Shown: positions 28,121-36,708, counted from the first letter of the stretch. The stretch: 64,000 bases of DNA from an uncultured Oscillospiraceae bacterium (GCA_934597125.1 CAKTQM010000002.1:9716-73715), one strand, 5' to 3'. Numbers and translations are program-made. Notes: generated from the letters alone by a model not told the origin.

Positions 28121-28432
28121 TTAGAAGCTGATCTTGCCGATCTCGACCTTGGTGTAGGGCTGACGATGACCCTGACGTTTGCGGTAACCCTTCTTGGGGG
28201 TGTACTTGAAGATACGGATCTTCTTGCCCTTGCCGTTCTTCACGATGGTGGCGTCCACCTTCGCGCCCTCCACCACGGGAGTGCCGAACTTGGTGTTCTC
28301 GCCGTCCACGATCGCCAGCACCTGGTCAAACACCACGGAAGCGCCAGCCTCGGCGTCCAGCTTTTCGATAAACAGAGTGTCGCCCTCAGAGACGGCGTAC
28401 TGCTTACCACCGGTCACGATAATAGCCTGCAT
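28121..28432 (-). CDS. rplU: Ribosomal protein bL21
   Basis: This 103-aa 50S protein starts [20 protein letters not shown] and has the C-terminal RNA-binding segment [20 protein letters not shown]. It is the first gene of the rplU-prp-rpmA operon. The start at 28432 is set by homology; the longer frame upstream covers the leader RNA. Prp starts nine bases after its stop. Confidence 0.97.
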   Translation of the reverse strand: MQAIIVTGGKQYAVSEGDTLFIEKLDAEAGASVVFDQVLAIVDGENTKFGTPVVEGAKVDATIVKNGKGKKIRIFKYTPKKGYRKRQGHRQPYTKVEIGKISF

Positions 28433-28555
28433 TACTTGTTGCACCTGCCTTTCCTTTATTACGGACTCGCTGTCGGGGGCGTTTGGCGTACGCCAAAGCT
28501 TTTGACCCATTCAAAGCGGCCTTACAAGTATAACAGCCGGGAGGGGGTTTGTCAA
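28433..28555 (-). promoter_or_regulatory. rplU promoter and L21-type leader
   Basis: On the minus strand TTGACA (28555-28550), a 17-bp spacer and TATACT (28532-28527) form a near-consensus promoter. The leader of about 85 nt contains the self-complementary TTTGGCGTACGCCAAA near 28495 and resembles the position of the Firmicute L21 leader RNA that allows autoregulation. Identity with the Rfam L21 leader was not tested. Confidence 0.75.
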
Positions 28556-28609
28556 CAAAAATCGCGGGGATTTTCCGGCAAATTTTGCGGAAAAGGGCGA
28601 CGTTTGCCC

Positions 28610-29074
28610 TTATTCCGGATAGATCAGCTTCTCCGGTGTCCAATCGGCGATAAGGGCGGCGTAGAAGGCGCAGCAGTCCCGTGCCAGGGCGGTGTCCAGA
28701 TTGATGTAGTTGCCGCACTCCCGGGAGGACTTGCCGGGCATGGGGGCGTCCCATGCCGCCCCTTGGGCGAACACCTGACGCAGCAGGTCGATGGCCTGCG
28801 CGTCGGTGAGCTGCTGACTGTCAAACAGGAAATAGAAGCCGGTCTGGCAGCCCATGGGCCCGAAGTAGATGACGGCGTCCTTCCGGGGGCTGTTGCGCAG
28901 GGCGGTGGCGATGATGTGCTCCACCGAGTGCATCTGGGCGTTGGTCAGCAGGTCGCCGGTGTTGGGCTTTTTGAAGCGCAGGTCGAAGGTGGTGACGTGG
29001 CCGTCACGGCGGCTGAGATACAGACCCGGCGTCAGGACATCGTGGTTGACGGTAAAGCTTGCGATACGTTCCAT
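28610..29074 (-). CDS. luxS: S-ribosylhomocysteine lyase
   Basis: LuxS cleaves S-ribosylhomocysteine to homocysteine and DPD, the AI-2 precursor. The 154-aa sequence has the metal site H49-S-V-E52-H53 and C120 (RECGNY) plus catalytic C76 (GPMGCQTGF). It lies three bases downstream of mtnN, which supplies its substrate from SAH, so the two form a complete SAH detoxification and AI-2 synthesis operon. Confidence 0.97.
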   Translation of the reverse strand: MERIASFTVNHDVLTPGLYLSRRDGHVTTFDLRFKKPNTGDLLTNAQMHSVEHIIATALRNSPRKDAVIYFGPMGCQTGFYFLFDSQQLTDAQAIDLLRQVFAQGAAWDAPMPGKSSRECGNYINLDTALARDCCAFYAALIADWTPEKLIYPE

Positions 29075-29077
29075 GGT

Positions 29078-29743
29078 TCAATCCTCCAGATGATCCGCCA
29101 GAGCCATGACGGCGGCGTTCAGATCCCGCATGGCGGTGGGGAAATTAAAATTGTAATCGTGCTTGCTGGTGAGGCAGTCGGACACGGATTTCAGGGCCAT
29201 GAAGGGCACGCCGCAGCGATAACACACCTGCGCCGCCGCGCCGCCCTCCATCTCGCACAGCAGGGGGTGGAAGGTTTCCCGCACCCAGTCGGCACGTGCT
29301 CCCGGGATGCCGAACCAGTCGCCGGTGGCTACCGTGCCGGTGCGGTAGGGATAGCCGGTCTTGTCCATGGCGGCTTTGGCTTTTTCAAAGTCGGCGGTGG
29401 GGAAGGTGACTTTGTTGACGGTGGACACCAGGCCGATGGGGTCGCCCACGCCGGTGGTGTCCACATCGTGCTGGACAAACTGCTCCGCCAGCACCAGGGT
29501 GCCGATGGGCACCTCCTGGAAGCAGCCGGCCACACCGGCGTTGAGGATCAGGTCGGGGTGATAGCGTTCGATCAGCAGCGCGGCGGCCATGGCGGCGTTG
29601 ACCTTGCCCACGCCGCCGCAGCAGGCGATGACGTTGGGACGGATGCGGTAGAAGGAAACGCCGTGTACCGTCTCCATGGGGGCGGCGCCGTGAATGAGAC
29701 TGTCGATCTCAGAGGGCATGGCGTAGAAAAGGGCGATATTCAT
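29078..29743 (-). CDS. mtnN: 5'-methylthioadenosine/S-adenosylhomocysteine nucleosidase
   Basis: This 221-aa purine nucleoside phosphorylase-fold enzyme removes adenine from SAH and MTA. Conserved elements are the N-terminal IALFYAMPSEID, NAGVAG, FGIPG, the EMEGGAAAQVCYR motif with the ligand-binding Met-Glu, and the catalytic Asp in SVSDCL. The start at 29743 (MNIALFYAMP) follows TGAGGT. Upstream of luxS in one operon. Confidence 0.95.
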   Translation of the reverse strand: MNIALFYAMPSEIDSLIHGAAPMETVHGVSFYRIRPNVIACCGGVGKVNAAMAAALLIERYHPDLILNAGVAGCFQEVPIGTLVLAEQFVQHDVDTTGVGDPIGLVSTVNKVTFPTADFEKAKAAMDKTGYPYRTGTVATGDWFGIPGARADWVRETFHPLLCEMEGGAAAQVCYRCGVPFMALKSVSDCLTSKHDYNFNFPTAMRDLNAAVMALADHLED

Positions 29744-29864
29744 GGTGAAAGACCTCATTTCATAATGCTGCTTCTATTGTAAAGAGGGCGGGGGGGAAAT
29801 GTCAAGTTGCATTTACGGCCGGTGTAGGGTAAAATGGGAGAAAAAACGAAGGGGGGCGCCGCCT

Positions 29865-31046
29865 GTGGCTGCTGCCGGTATTATTTGTGAATTCAATCCG
29901 CTGCACAGCGGGCACGCCTATCTGATGGCGCAATTGCGGCGGCAGGGGGCGGAGGCCATTGTGTGCGCCATGAGCGGCAATTTCGTCCAGCGGGGTGAGC
30001 TGGCGCTGGTGAACAAGCTGTCGCGGGCGGAGATGGCGGTGGACTGCGGCGCGGATCTGGTGCTGGAGCTGCCCACGCCATGGGCTATGGCTACGGCGGA
30101 GCGCTTTGCCCGGGGCGGTGTGCAGCTGCTGGCTATGGCGGGGTGCCGCCGGATCGGCTTCGGCAGTGAGTGCGGCGACGCGGCGCGGCTGCAGGCGGTG
30201 GCGGAGGTATTGCTGTCACCGGCGGTGCAGGAGGACATCCGAAGGGAGCTGGCGGCGGGCATCACCTATGCCGCGGCGCGGCAGCGGGCGGTGCAGAGCC
30301 GTCTGGGGGACGCGGCGGCGGTGCTGCGGCAGCCCAACGACACGCTGGCGGTGGAGTATCTGAAAGCCTGCCGGTGGCTGGGGATCGGCATGACGCCCAT
30401 GGCGGTGCGGCGTGTGGGCGCGGCCCACGACGGCGGCGCGGCGGAGGGCTATGCCGCCGCGTCCCACATCCGGCAGCTGCTGCGGCAGGGCGGGGAGGGG
30501 GAGGCGCTTTCCTATCTGCCGGAGGCCGCGGCGACGGTGCTGGCGCGGGAGCTGGCGGCGGGGCGGATCGCGGACGGGAAAAACGTGGAGCGGGCCGTTC
30601 TGGCGCGGCTGCGGCGGATGACGGAAAAAGAATTCACCGCCTATGACGGCGGCGGAGAGGGGCTGTATCATCGGGTGTATGACGCGGTGCGCGGCAGCGC
30701 CACGACGGAGGCGCTGCTGGCGGCGGCCAAGACGAAGCGCTATACGGCGGCGCGGCTGCGGCGGATGGTGCTTGCGGCGTGGCTGGGGATGGCTGAAATG
30801 CCGGAGACGGTGCCCTATGCCAGGGTGCTGGCGGCCAACGGGACGGGGCGCGCCATCCTGCGGCAGATGCGGAAGGCGGGCGTGCCGGTGCTGACAAAGG
30901 CGGCGGATGTGGCGGCGCTGGGGGACGCGGCGGAGACGCTGTTCCGGCGGGAGGCGGAGTACACCGACCTGTATACGCTGGGGTATGCCGACCTGGGGCA
31001 GTCCGCGCCGGGCAGCGACTGGCGGGTGACGCCGGTGATGCGGTAG
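29865..31046 (+). CDS. tmcAL: tRNA(Met) cytidine acetate ligase (TmcAL)
   Basis: TmcAL activates acetate with ATP and forms N4-acetylcytidine at the wobble base of elongator tRNA-Met. The 393-aa product begins with the nucleotidyltransferase signature GIICEFNPLHSGHAYLM and contains MSGNFVQRGE, LSRAEMAVDCGADLVLELP and FGSECGD. The GTG at 29865, with AAGGGGGG about ten bases upstream, is chosen because family members start just before GII-E-NP. A bidirectional terminator follows. The codon usage is very GC-rich. Confidence 0.92.
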   Translation: MAAAGIICEFNPLHSGHAYLMAQLRRQGAEAIVCAMSGNFVQRGELALVNKLSRAEMAVDCGADLVLELPTPWAMATAERFARGGVQLLAMAGCRRIGFGSECGDAARLQAVAEVLLSPAVQEDIRRELAAGITYAAARQRAVQSRLGDAAAVLRQPNDTLAVEYLKACRWLGIGMTPMAVRRVGAAHDGGAAEGYAAASHIRQLLRQGGEGEALSYLPEAAATVLARELAAGRIADGKNVERAVLARLRRMTEKEFTAYDGGGEGLYHRVYDAVRGSATTEALLAAAKTKRYTAARLRRMVLAAWLGMAEMPETVPYARVLAANGTGRAILRQMRKAGVPVLTKAADVAALGDAAETLFRREAEYTDLYTLGYADLGQSAPGSDWRVTPVMR

Positions 31047-31049
31047 AGA

Positions 31050-31084
31050 AGAAAAAGAAGTGAGGCGTGCCTCACTTCTTTTTG
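31050..31084. terminator. Bidirectional terminator between tmcAL and spo0A
   Basis: AAGAAGTGAGG, loop CGTG, CCTCACTTCTT (31055-31065, 31070-31080), followed by TTT and preceded by AAAA. It serves both convergent genes. Confidence 0.88.
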
Positions 31085-31089
31085 ACGAT

Positions 31090-31836
31090 TTACCGGAGTT
31101 CCTGGTTTTTCTTGCGCAGGCGGATGCGGTCGGCGATCATGGCGATGAACTCGGAGTTGGTGGGTTTGCCCTTGGCGCTGTTGACGGTGTAGCCGAAATA
31201 GCTTTGCAGCGTTTCCAGGTCGCCGCGATCCCAGGCTACCTCAATGGCGTGACGGATGGCGCGCTCTACACGGGAGGGAGTGGTATGGAACCGCTTGGCT
31301 ACCTCGGGATACAGCACCTTGGTGACGGCGTTGATGACATCCATATTCTGCACAGCCAGGATGATGGCCTCACGCACGTACTGGTAGCCCTTGATATGGG
31401 CGGGGACGCCCACCTCGTGGATGATGGCGGTCACATCCGCCTCCAGCGAGGGAAGCGGTATTGCGGAGGTCTCCGGCGTGGCGGCCTGACGGATCCGATC
31501 CAGCAGAGAATCAATGTGCGCGGGCTTGGGAATGAAGTACCAGGCGCCCATCTGCATGACCTCCTGCACCATGCTCTGGCTGCAAAAGGCGGACAGGACG
31601 ATGGTTTTGATGTTTTTAGGCATCCGCTGCAGCAGCGTGATGCCGTCCAGACCAGGCAGGATCAGATCCATGATAACCACGTCCGGTGCGGTTTTCTGAA
31701 TCAGCTCCCATGCGGTCTCTCCGTCGCCTGTGTCGCCGACGACTTGAAAGCAGCCGGCGTCCTCCAGCGAGTGGCATAGCAGCAGGCGATATTCCTCGCT
31801 GCTGTCGGCCACAAGAACCTTAATGATGTTTTCCAT
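31090..31836 (-). CDS. spo0A: Spo0A master regulator of sporulation
   Basis: This 248-aa response regulator has an N-terminal receiver domain with D57 as phospho-acceptor (VIMDLILP) and a C-terminal Spo0A DNA-binding domain (about 130-248; [36 protein letters not shown]). The acidic pocket reads V-A-D-S-S-E, slightly altered from the usual D-D-N. The start at 31836 gives the standard [11 protein letters not shown]. Its presence indicates spore-forming ability. The usual neighbour spoIVB is absent here. Possible 0A boxes lie in its promoter. Confidence 0.96.
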   Translation of the reverse strand: MENIIKVLVADSSEEYRLLLCHSLEDAGCFQVVGDTGDGETAWELIQKTAPDVVIMDLILPGLDGITLLQRMPKNIKTIVLSAFCSQSMVQEVMQMGAWYFIPKPAHIDSLLDRIRQAATPETSAIPLPSLEADVTAIIHEVGVPAHIKGYQYVREAIILAVQNMDVINAVTKVLYPEVAKRFHTTPSRVERAIRHAIEVAWDRGDLETLQSYFGYTVNSAKGKPTNSEFIAMIADRIRLRKKNQELR

Positions 31837-31914
31837 GCTTCTTATTCCCTCTCTCATAAGAATTGGCGTAGCGCGTTTCGTGATATTCTACAGATTATCG
31901 CCGTGCCGCATATT

Positions 31915-31990
31915 AAATTACCAGAAATCAACATCATTTTCAAGGCGTTCTTGTCGATTTGAAACAAATTCTTCTTGACCGGATTCGACA
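31915..31990 (-). promoter_or_regulatory. spo0A promoter with candidate 0A boxes
   Basis: On the minus strand TTGAAA (31943-31938), a 17-bp spacer and TAATTT (31920-31915) form a plausible promoter. Upstream of its -35 lie TGTCGAT at 31952-31958 (plus strand, one mismatch to TGTCGAA) and TTCGACA at 31984-31990, a perfect 0A-box core read on the minus strand. Spo0A autoregulation is known in Bacillus; here it is inferred. Confidence 0.55.
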
Positions 31991-32332
31991 ATGGAACAAT
32001 GTGCTGGACATTATTTCCAATTTTGGACCGACGGAGACGGCGGAGTCACTGGACGAAAAACACCATATATATGATAAGGTATCATGGTGGAGTCCGCATG
32101 TTGCGGTGGGAGTGTCCTCTCTACAGTGGATGATTTTAGCGGCCTTGTTTTTCGTGGGAGAACAAATAAAAATTTCGCCGGCGGGAGGAGGGAATGGGGA
32201 AAAAAGGGGGATCTGCGGGAAGGACGCCGCGATTCGGGGCAGAAAGCGCGGAAAAAACGGTTTGGGGCTGGAAATGGACGGGAACATGGCGTATAATACA
32301 AGGAAACATCAAGAAACAGCGAGGTATGAGAG
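31991..32332. other. Non-coding spacer upstream of the zinc-ribbon operon
   Basis: No credible gene was found. A dyad CACCAT...ATGATA-AGG-TATCAT...GGTG at 32061-32089 could be an operator or hairpin. A TATAAT-like element lies near 32291, about 40 bases before the gene at 32333. Confidence 0.45.
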
Positions 32333-32929
32333 ATGGAAGAGATCCGCGCTTTTGGTTATATTTGCCCCAAATGCGGCAAGGCGGTGCTGGGCAGGCGCAG
32401 CGTGTTTGCCCTGCAGGCGGCGGCTGTCCGCATTGACTGCGCCTGCGGCGAGAGCGAGCTGGAGATCCAGACCGACGGCGTCAAATTCCGGCTGTGGGTA
32501 CCCTGTGGCGTGTGCGGCGGCACCCATCAGGCAGAGGTGGACGCCGCTGCCATCCTGACGGGGCGGGGCGTGGGTCTGGCCTGTCCGGAGACGAAGCAGC
32601 TTTGCTGCTATGCCGGTGATCCCGACCAGGTGCAGAGCGCCGTGGAGGAGCTGGCCATCCGGTCGGAAAAGGAGAAGTGCGAGGAGAAGGAGGCCTTTAC
32701 CGACAACGTCATTATGTACGAGGTGCTGTCGGAGCTGAAGGATATTGCCGCGCGGGGCGGCATCCGCTGCACCTGCGGCAGCACGGAGTATGGCATCCAG
32801 GTACACCGCGACGCGGTGGATCTCATCTGCCGCCGCTGCGGCGGCAGGCTGCGGCTGAACGCGGGCACGGATGAAGACCTGGATCGCCTGTGCTGCCAGA
32901 TGACGCTGACCATCCGCGGCGTGGAGTGA
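32333..32929 (+). CDS. Zinc-ribbon protein of unknown function, 198 aa
   Basis: The protein has several Cys pairs: CPKCGK near residue 11, CACGESE near 37, CGVCGG near 58, CTCGSTEYG near 146 and CRRCGG near 166, with an acidic helical middle (EKEKCEEKEAFTDNVIMYEVLSELKD, about 110-138). These predict two or more structural zinc sites and a possible coiled-coil linker, but I recognise no catalytic motif. It is the first gene of a tightly packed operon with nhaC, a CDF transporter and a sirtuin (gaps of 5, 4 and 12 nt). Confidence 0.8.
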   Translation: MEEIRAFGYICPKCGKAVLGRRSVFALQAAAVRIDCACGESELEIQTDGVKFRLWVPCGVCGGTHQAEVDAAAILTGRGVGLACPETKQLCCYAGDPDQVQSAVEELAIRSEKEKCEEKEAFTDNVIMYEVLSELKDIAARGGIRCTCGSTEYGIQVHRDAVDLICRRCGGRLRLNAGTDEDLDRLCCQMTLTIRGVE

Positions 32930-32934
32930 GGGAT

Positions 32935-34245
32935 ATGGCACTGTGTTTTGCCCTGTTTCTGGGGGCGATGGTGGTCTGCCTGATTACGGGACAGACCTTT
33001 CTGTGGGCGCTGCTGCTGGGACTGGTGCTGTTTACCATTCATGGACATAAGCAGGGACACGGCCTGCGGGCCATGTGGGACATGGCCTGGACGGAGGGAC
33101 GCAGGGTGCTGATCGTGCTGCGGATCTTTGTGTTCATCGGGGCCATTACGGCCCTGTGGCGCGCCAGCGGCACCATTGTGTTTTTCATCTATTACGGCGT
33201 GCAGATCATCTCGCCGAAGCTGTTCGTGCTGGTGGCCTTTGGGCTGACGGCGCTGATCGCCTATGCGCTGGGCACGTCCTTCGGCGTGATCGGCACGGCG
33301 GGTATCGTGCTGATGGCGCTGGCCCGCTCCGGCGGCGTCAGCGAGGCGGTGACGGCGGGCGCCATCCTGTCCGGCGCGTATTTCGGCGACCGCTGCTCCC
33401 CCGCGTCCTCCTCCGCCGCGCTGGTGGCGGCGGAGACGGAGACAAAACTGTACGACAATCTGCGCAGCATGTTCCGCACCGGTGTGCTGCCGGTGGTGCT
33501 GACGGCGGCGGTGTACGCCCTGCTGTCGGCACGGCATCCCATCACGGCGGTGGACGGGAGCTTGCTGCAAGCGCTGCGGGACAGCGCTGTGATCTCCCTG
33601 TGGGCGCTGCTGCCGGCGGTCATCATGCTAACGCTGCCGCTGGTGAAGGTGCCTATCCTCATCAGCATCGCCCTGAGCGTGGCGGCGGCGGGCGCGGTCA
33701 GTGTGCTGGTGCAGGGTATGAGTGTGGGGGAGATGCTGAAAGCGGCGGTGCTGGGGTACTATCCCGCCGCGGGGGAATTGAAGGATATTCTGTCCGGCGG
33801 CGGCATCATCTCCATGGCCAAGCCTGCGGCGCTGGTGTTCACCACGGGGCTGCTGGCGGGACTGCTGGACGGCATCGGCGTATTGAAGGGCTCCGCCGGG
33901 CTGGTGGAAAAGCTGGCCGGCCGCTGGGGGCGCTTTGCCGCGTCGGTCGTGGTGAGTCTGGGGGCGGGGATGATCTTCTGCAACCAGTCGGTGGTGATCG
34001 TCATGGGCGGCCAGCTGCTGCGGCGGTGCTACGGCGACCGGAGCGAGCAGGCGGTGGACATGGAAAACAGCGGCATCGTGATGTCGGCCCTGATCCCCTG
34101 GAACATTGCGTGCAGCATCCCGCTGGTGATGCTGGACGTGGACGAGAGGGCGCTGCCCTGCGCGGTGCTGCTGTATATGATCCCGCTGGTATACGGGCTG
34201 ACCAAGCGGTGGGTATATCCCGCCAAAGCGGGGGTGAAGGAGTAA
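32935..34245 (+). CDS. NhaC-family Na+/H+ antiporter
   Basis: This 436-aa membrane protein has about 11-12 hydrophobic segments. The NhaC-type features are the segment TALIAYALGTSFGVIGTAG and AGAILSGAYFGDRCSPASSSA, where Asp and Arg lie in the ion-binding region. It would exchange cytoplasmic Na+ (or another small solute, as some NhaC members do) for protons. It starts six bases after the zinc-ribbon gene stop with a weak GTGAGGG RBS, so translation is probably coupled. The CDF transporter follows after four bases. Confidence 0.88.
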   Translation: MALCFALFLGAMVVCLITGQTFLWALLLGLVLFTIHGHKQGHGLRAMWDMAWTEGRRVLIVLRIFVFIGAITALWRASGTIVFFIYYGVQIISPKLFVLVAFGLTALIAYALGTSFGVIGTAGIVLMALARSGGVSEAVTAGAILSGAYFGDRCSPASSSAALVAAETETKLYDNLRSMFRTGVLPVVLTAAVYALLSARHPITAVDGSLLQALRDSAVISLWALLPAVIMLTLPLVKVPILISIALSVAAAGAVSVLVQGMSVGEMLKAAVLGYYPAAGELKDILSGGGIISMAKPAALVFTTGLLAGLLDGIGVLKGSAGLVEKLAGRWGRFAASVVVSLGAGMIFCNQSVVIVMGGQLLRRCYGDRSEQAVDMENSGIVMSALIPWNIACSIPLVMLDVDERALPCAVLLYMIPLVYGLTKRWVYPAKAGVKE

Positions 34246-34249
34246 GGAT

Positions 34250-35419
34250 ATGATCGCACTATTGGCAAAATGGCTGATCCCGGATCGGGAACGGGTGAGC
34301 GACGGCGCGGTGCGCCGCGCCTGGGGCGCGCTGTGCGGCTTTGTGGGCATCGGGCTGAATCTGCTGCTGTTTGCCGGAAAGCTGGCGGCGGGCAGTCTCA
34401 GCGGCTCTATCGCCATCACGGCGGACGCCTTCAACAACCTGTCGGACGCGGGGTCTTCGGTGGTGACGCTGCTGGGGTTCCGTCTGGCGGGGAAGAAGCC
34501 GGACGCGGGACATCCCTTCGGTCATGGGCGGATGGAGTATATCTCCGGCCTGGTGGTGGCGGGATTGATCCTGCTGATGGGCGCGGAGCTGGTTAAATCC
34601 TCGGTGGAGAAGATCGCCCATCCGGAGGCGGTGACGTTTTCGTGGCTGGCCTGCGGGATTTTGCTGGCGTCTATTGCCGTGAAGCTGTATATGTACGTGT
34701 ACAACAGGGCGGTGGGGAAGAAGATCAACTCCGCCGCCATGGCGGCTACCGCGGCGGACAGTCTCAGCGATACGGCGGCCACCGCCGCCGTGCTGCTGGC
34801 TATGATCGCGGGGCGGCTGTTCGATGTGCAGCTGGACGGCTGGGTGGGCCTTGTGGTGGCGCTGTTCATCCTGTGGTCGGCGGTGCAGGCGGCGCGGGAC
34901 ACCATCAGCCCCCTGCTGGGGCAGGCGCCCGATCCGGAGCTGGTGCGGGAGATCGAGGCGCTGGTGATGGCCCATGAACAGGTGGTGGGCGTCCACGATC
35001 TGGTGGTGCATGACTACGGGCCCGGGCGGCGCATCATCTCGCTGCACGCGGAGGTGCCGGCGGACGGGCAGATTCTGGAGCTGCATGACGTGATCGACAA
35101 CATCGAGTCGGAGCTGGGGCGGAAGCTGCACTGCGAGGCGGTGATCCACATGGATCCCGTGGTGGTGGGCGATCCGGTGGTGACGGCGCTGCACCAGCAG
35201 GTGGCGGCGCTGGTGAAGACCATTGATCCGCGGCTGACGATCCATGATTTTCGTATGGTGCCGGGGGCCACCCATACCAACCTAATCTTTGACGTGGTGA
35301 TCCCCTTTGACGAGCAGCTGACCCGCCCCCAGGTGGCCCAGCGTGTCTGCCGTCTGGTGGAGGATATGGAGGGGCACTATCGGGCGGTGGTGAAAATTGA
35401 GAATTCTTACGTGGAATAA
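34250..35419 (+). CDS. Cation diffusion facilitator (CDF) metal exporter
   Basis: This 389-aa protein has six membrane helices. Metal-site motifs are in helix 2 (ADAFNNLSDAG) and helix 5 (ATAADSLSDTAAT), with the cytoplasmic loop HPFGHGRMEY after helix 2. A cytoplasmic domain follows, longer than usual (about residues 220-389), with HDLVVHDYGPGR and a second repeat (LTIHDFRMVPGATHTNLIFD). It exports divalent cations such as Mn2+ or Zn2+ in exchange for protons. GAAGGAG precedes the start. Confidence 0.92.
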   Translation: MIALLAKWLIPDRERVSDGAVRRAWGALCGFVGIGLNLLLFAGKLAAGSLSGSIAITADAFNNLSDAGSSVVTLLGFRLAGKKPDAGHPFGHGRMEYISGLVVAGLILLMGAELVKSSVEKIAHPEAVTFSWLACGILLASIAVKLYMYVYNRAVGKKINSAAMAATAADSLSDTAATAAVLLAMIAGRLFDVQLDGWVGLVVALFILWSAVQAARDTISPLLGQAPDPELVREIEALVMAHEQVVGVHDLVVHDYGPGRRIISLHAEVPADGQILELHDVIDNIESELGRKLHCEAVIHMDPVVVGDPVVTALHQQVAALVKTIDPRLTIHDFRMVPGATHTNLIFDVVIPFDEQLTRPQVAQRVCRLVEDMEGHYRAVVKIENSYVE

Positions 35420-35431
35420 GGAGGGTTTCCT

Positions 35432-36148
35432 ATGGACGAGCAGATCCGCAAATTGAAGGAGCTGGTGGACGGCAGCGACAACATCGTGTTTTTCGGCGGC
35501 GCGGGGGTGTCCACCGAGAGCGGTATTCCCGATTTCCGCAGCGTGGACGGGCTGTATCACCAGAAGTTCCGCTATCCGCCGGAGACCATGCTGAGCCACA
35601 GCTTTTATATGGCGCATAAGGCAGAGTTTTATGAATTTTATCGGGCCAAGATGCTGGCCCCCGACGCCCAGCCCAACGCCGCCCACCGCAAGCTGGCCCG
35701 GTGGGAGGCCGAGGGGAAGCTGAAAGCGGTCATCACCCAGAACATCGACGGCCTGCACCAGAAGGCGGGCAGCCGCGAGGTGCTGGAGCTGCACGGCAGC
35801 GTGCTGCGGAACTACTGCGAGCGGTGCCATCAATTTTACGGGCTGGAGGCCATCCTGCACAGCACCGGCGTGCCCAAATGCGCCTGCGGCGGCGACATCA
35901 AGCCGGATGTGGTGCTGTATGAGGAGGGGCTGGACGAGGACGTGATGGACAGGGCTCTGCGGTATATTCAGGAGGCGGACATGCTGATCATCGGCGGCAC
36001 GTCGCTGGTGGTGTATCCGGCGGCGGGGCTGGTGCGCTACTATCGGGGACGCAAGCTGGTGGTTATCAACAAGGGAACGGTGGGTGCCGATGTGGGCGCG
36101 GATCTGGTGATCGACGGGCCCATTGGACAGGTACTGTCTCAGGTATAA
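35432..36148 (+). CDS. cobB: Sir2-family NAD-dependent protein deacylase
   Basis: This 238-aa sirtuin has the NAD-binding GAGVSTESGIPDFRS, the catalytic segment TQNIDGLHQKAG, the catalytic His in ELHGS and a zinc site formed by CERC and CACGG pairs. It removes acyl groups from lysines, consuming NAD+ and releasing O-acyl-ADP-ribose. It is the last gene of the zinc-ribbon/nhaC/CDF operon, with AAGGAGGG upstream of the ATG. The reason for coupling to ion transport is not evident. Confidence 0.94.
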   Translation: MDEQIRKLKELVDGSDNIVFFGGAGVSTESGIPDFRSVDGLYHQKFRYPPETMLSHSFYMAHKAEFYEFYRAKMLAPDAQPNAAHRKLARWEAEGKLKAVITQNIDGLHQKAGSREVLELHGSVLRNYCERCHQFYGLEAILHSTGVPKCACGGDIKPDVVLYEEGLDEDVMDRALRYIQEADMLIIGGTSLVVYPAAGLVRYYRGRKLVVINKGTVGADVGADLVIDGPIGQVLSQV

Positions 36149-36166
36149 GCCGGACAAATTTTAAGC

Positions 36167-36194
36167 TTGACAAATATAGGCGGTCTGGTATAAT
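36167..36194 (+). promoter_or_regulatory. Promoter of tRNA-Leu(GAG)
   Basis: TTGACA at 36167-36172, a 16-bp spacer, TATAAT at 36189-36194; the tRNA begins 30 bases later. Confidence 0.85.
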
Positions 36195-36224
36195 AAGCAG
36201 GTACTCTTGAGAGGCTGACGATTT

Positions 36225-36311
36225 GCGAGCGTGCTGGAATCGGCAGACAGGCAGGCTTGAGGTGCCTGTGTTCGTAAGGACGTGTGGGTTCAAGTCCCAT
36301 CGCTCGCACCA
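36225..36311 (+). tRNA. tRNA-Leu, anticodon GAG
   Basis: The acceptor GCGAGCG pairs with CGCTCGC, followed by A and encoded CCA. The anticodon stem AGGC/GCCT encloses TTGAGGT with anticodon GAG. A variable arm of class II length (GTGTTCGTAAGGAC) and the T-loop GGTTCAAGTCC are present. The length of 87 nt is normal for tRNA-Leu. Confidence 0.95.
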
Positions 36312-36348
36312 CCCTCTCAAAAAAGTTGAAGATAATCGAAAAAAGGTG

Positions 36349-36377
36349 TTGACAAACACAAGAACATCGGTTATAAT
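36349..36377 (+). promoter_or_regulatory. Promoter of tRNA-Leu(CAG)
   Basis: TTGACA at 36349-36354, a 17-bp spacer, TATAAT at 36372-36377, a consensus promoter placed between the two tRNA genes. Confidence 0.88.
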
Positions 36378-36391
36378 CAACTACGTTGTTT

Positions 36392-36479
36392 GCGCGAGTG
36401 GTGGAATTGGCAGACTCGCTAGATTCAGGTTCTAGTGCTCACTACGGGCGTGCGGGTTCAAGTCCCGCCTCGCGCACCA
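36392..36479 (+). tRNA. tRNA-Leu, anticodon CAG
   Basis: The acceptor GCGCGAG pairs with CTCGCGC, followed by A and encoded CCA. The anticodon stem CTAGA/TCTAG encloses TTCAGGT with anticodon CAG, reading CUG, expected to be heavily used at this GC content. It has a class II variable arm and T-loop GGTTCAAGTCC; 88 nt. Confidence 0.95.
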
Positions 36480-36485
36480 TCAGGA

Positions 36486-36520
36486 AATCCTTGAAAGCCT
36501 TGTGCTTTCAAGGATTTTTT
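36486..36520 (+). terminator. Terminator of tRNA-Leu(CAG)
   Basis: AATCCTTGAAAGC/GCTTTCAAGGATT (36486-36498, 36504-36516), a perfect 13-bp stem followed by T6. It begins seven bases after the tRNA CCA end. Confidence 0.93.
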
Positions 36521-36708
36521 CTTTTCCTCGAAAGTGCTGCCCCTTATCTTGACCCTTGAAAGCAGAGAAAACGGGAGGGGGCGGGCGGAGACGGGGAGAT
36601 TTGCCGCGGATTTTGTGGAATTGCGCCTGGTGCGGAATTTCCTCATAGACAACTGGAGGGAATTTATGGTAAACTAAGCTGTAAAGCTGCAGCGGTGGAG
36701 GTCTGGCT

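Noticed and set aside
29744-29864. SAM or SAH riboswitch in front of mtnN-luxS
   Set aside because: The upstream space is only about 120 bases shared with the divergent tmcAL gene and shows no conserved riboswitch core.
31959-32558. A TTG-started plus-strand frame overlapping the start of the zinc-ribbon gene
   Set aside because: It overlaps the clearly coding gene at 32333 in another frame, lacks an RBS and has no recognisable motif.
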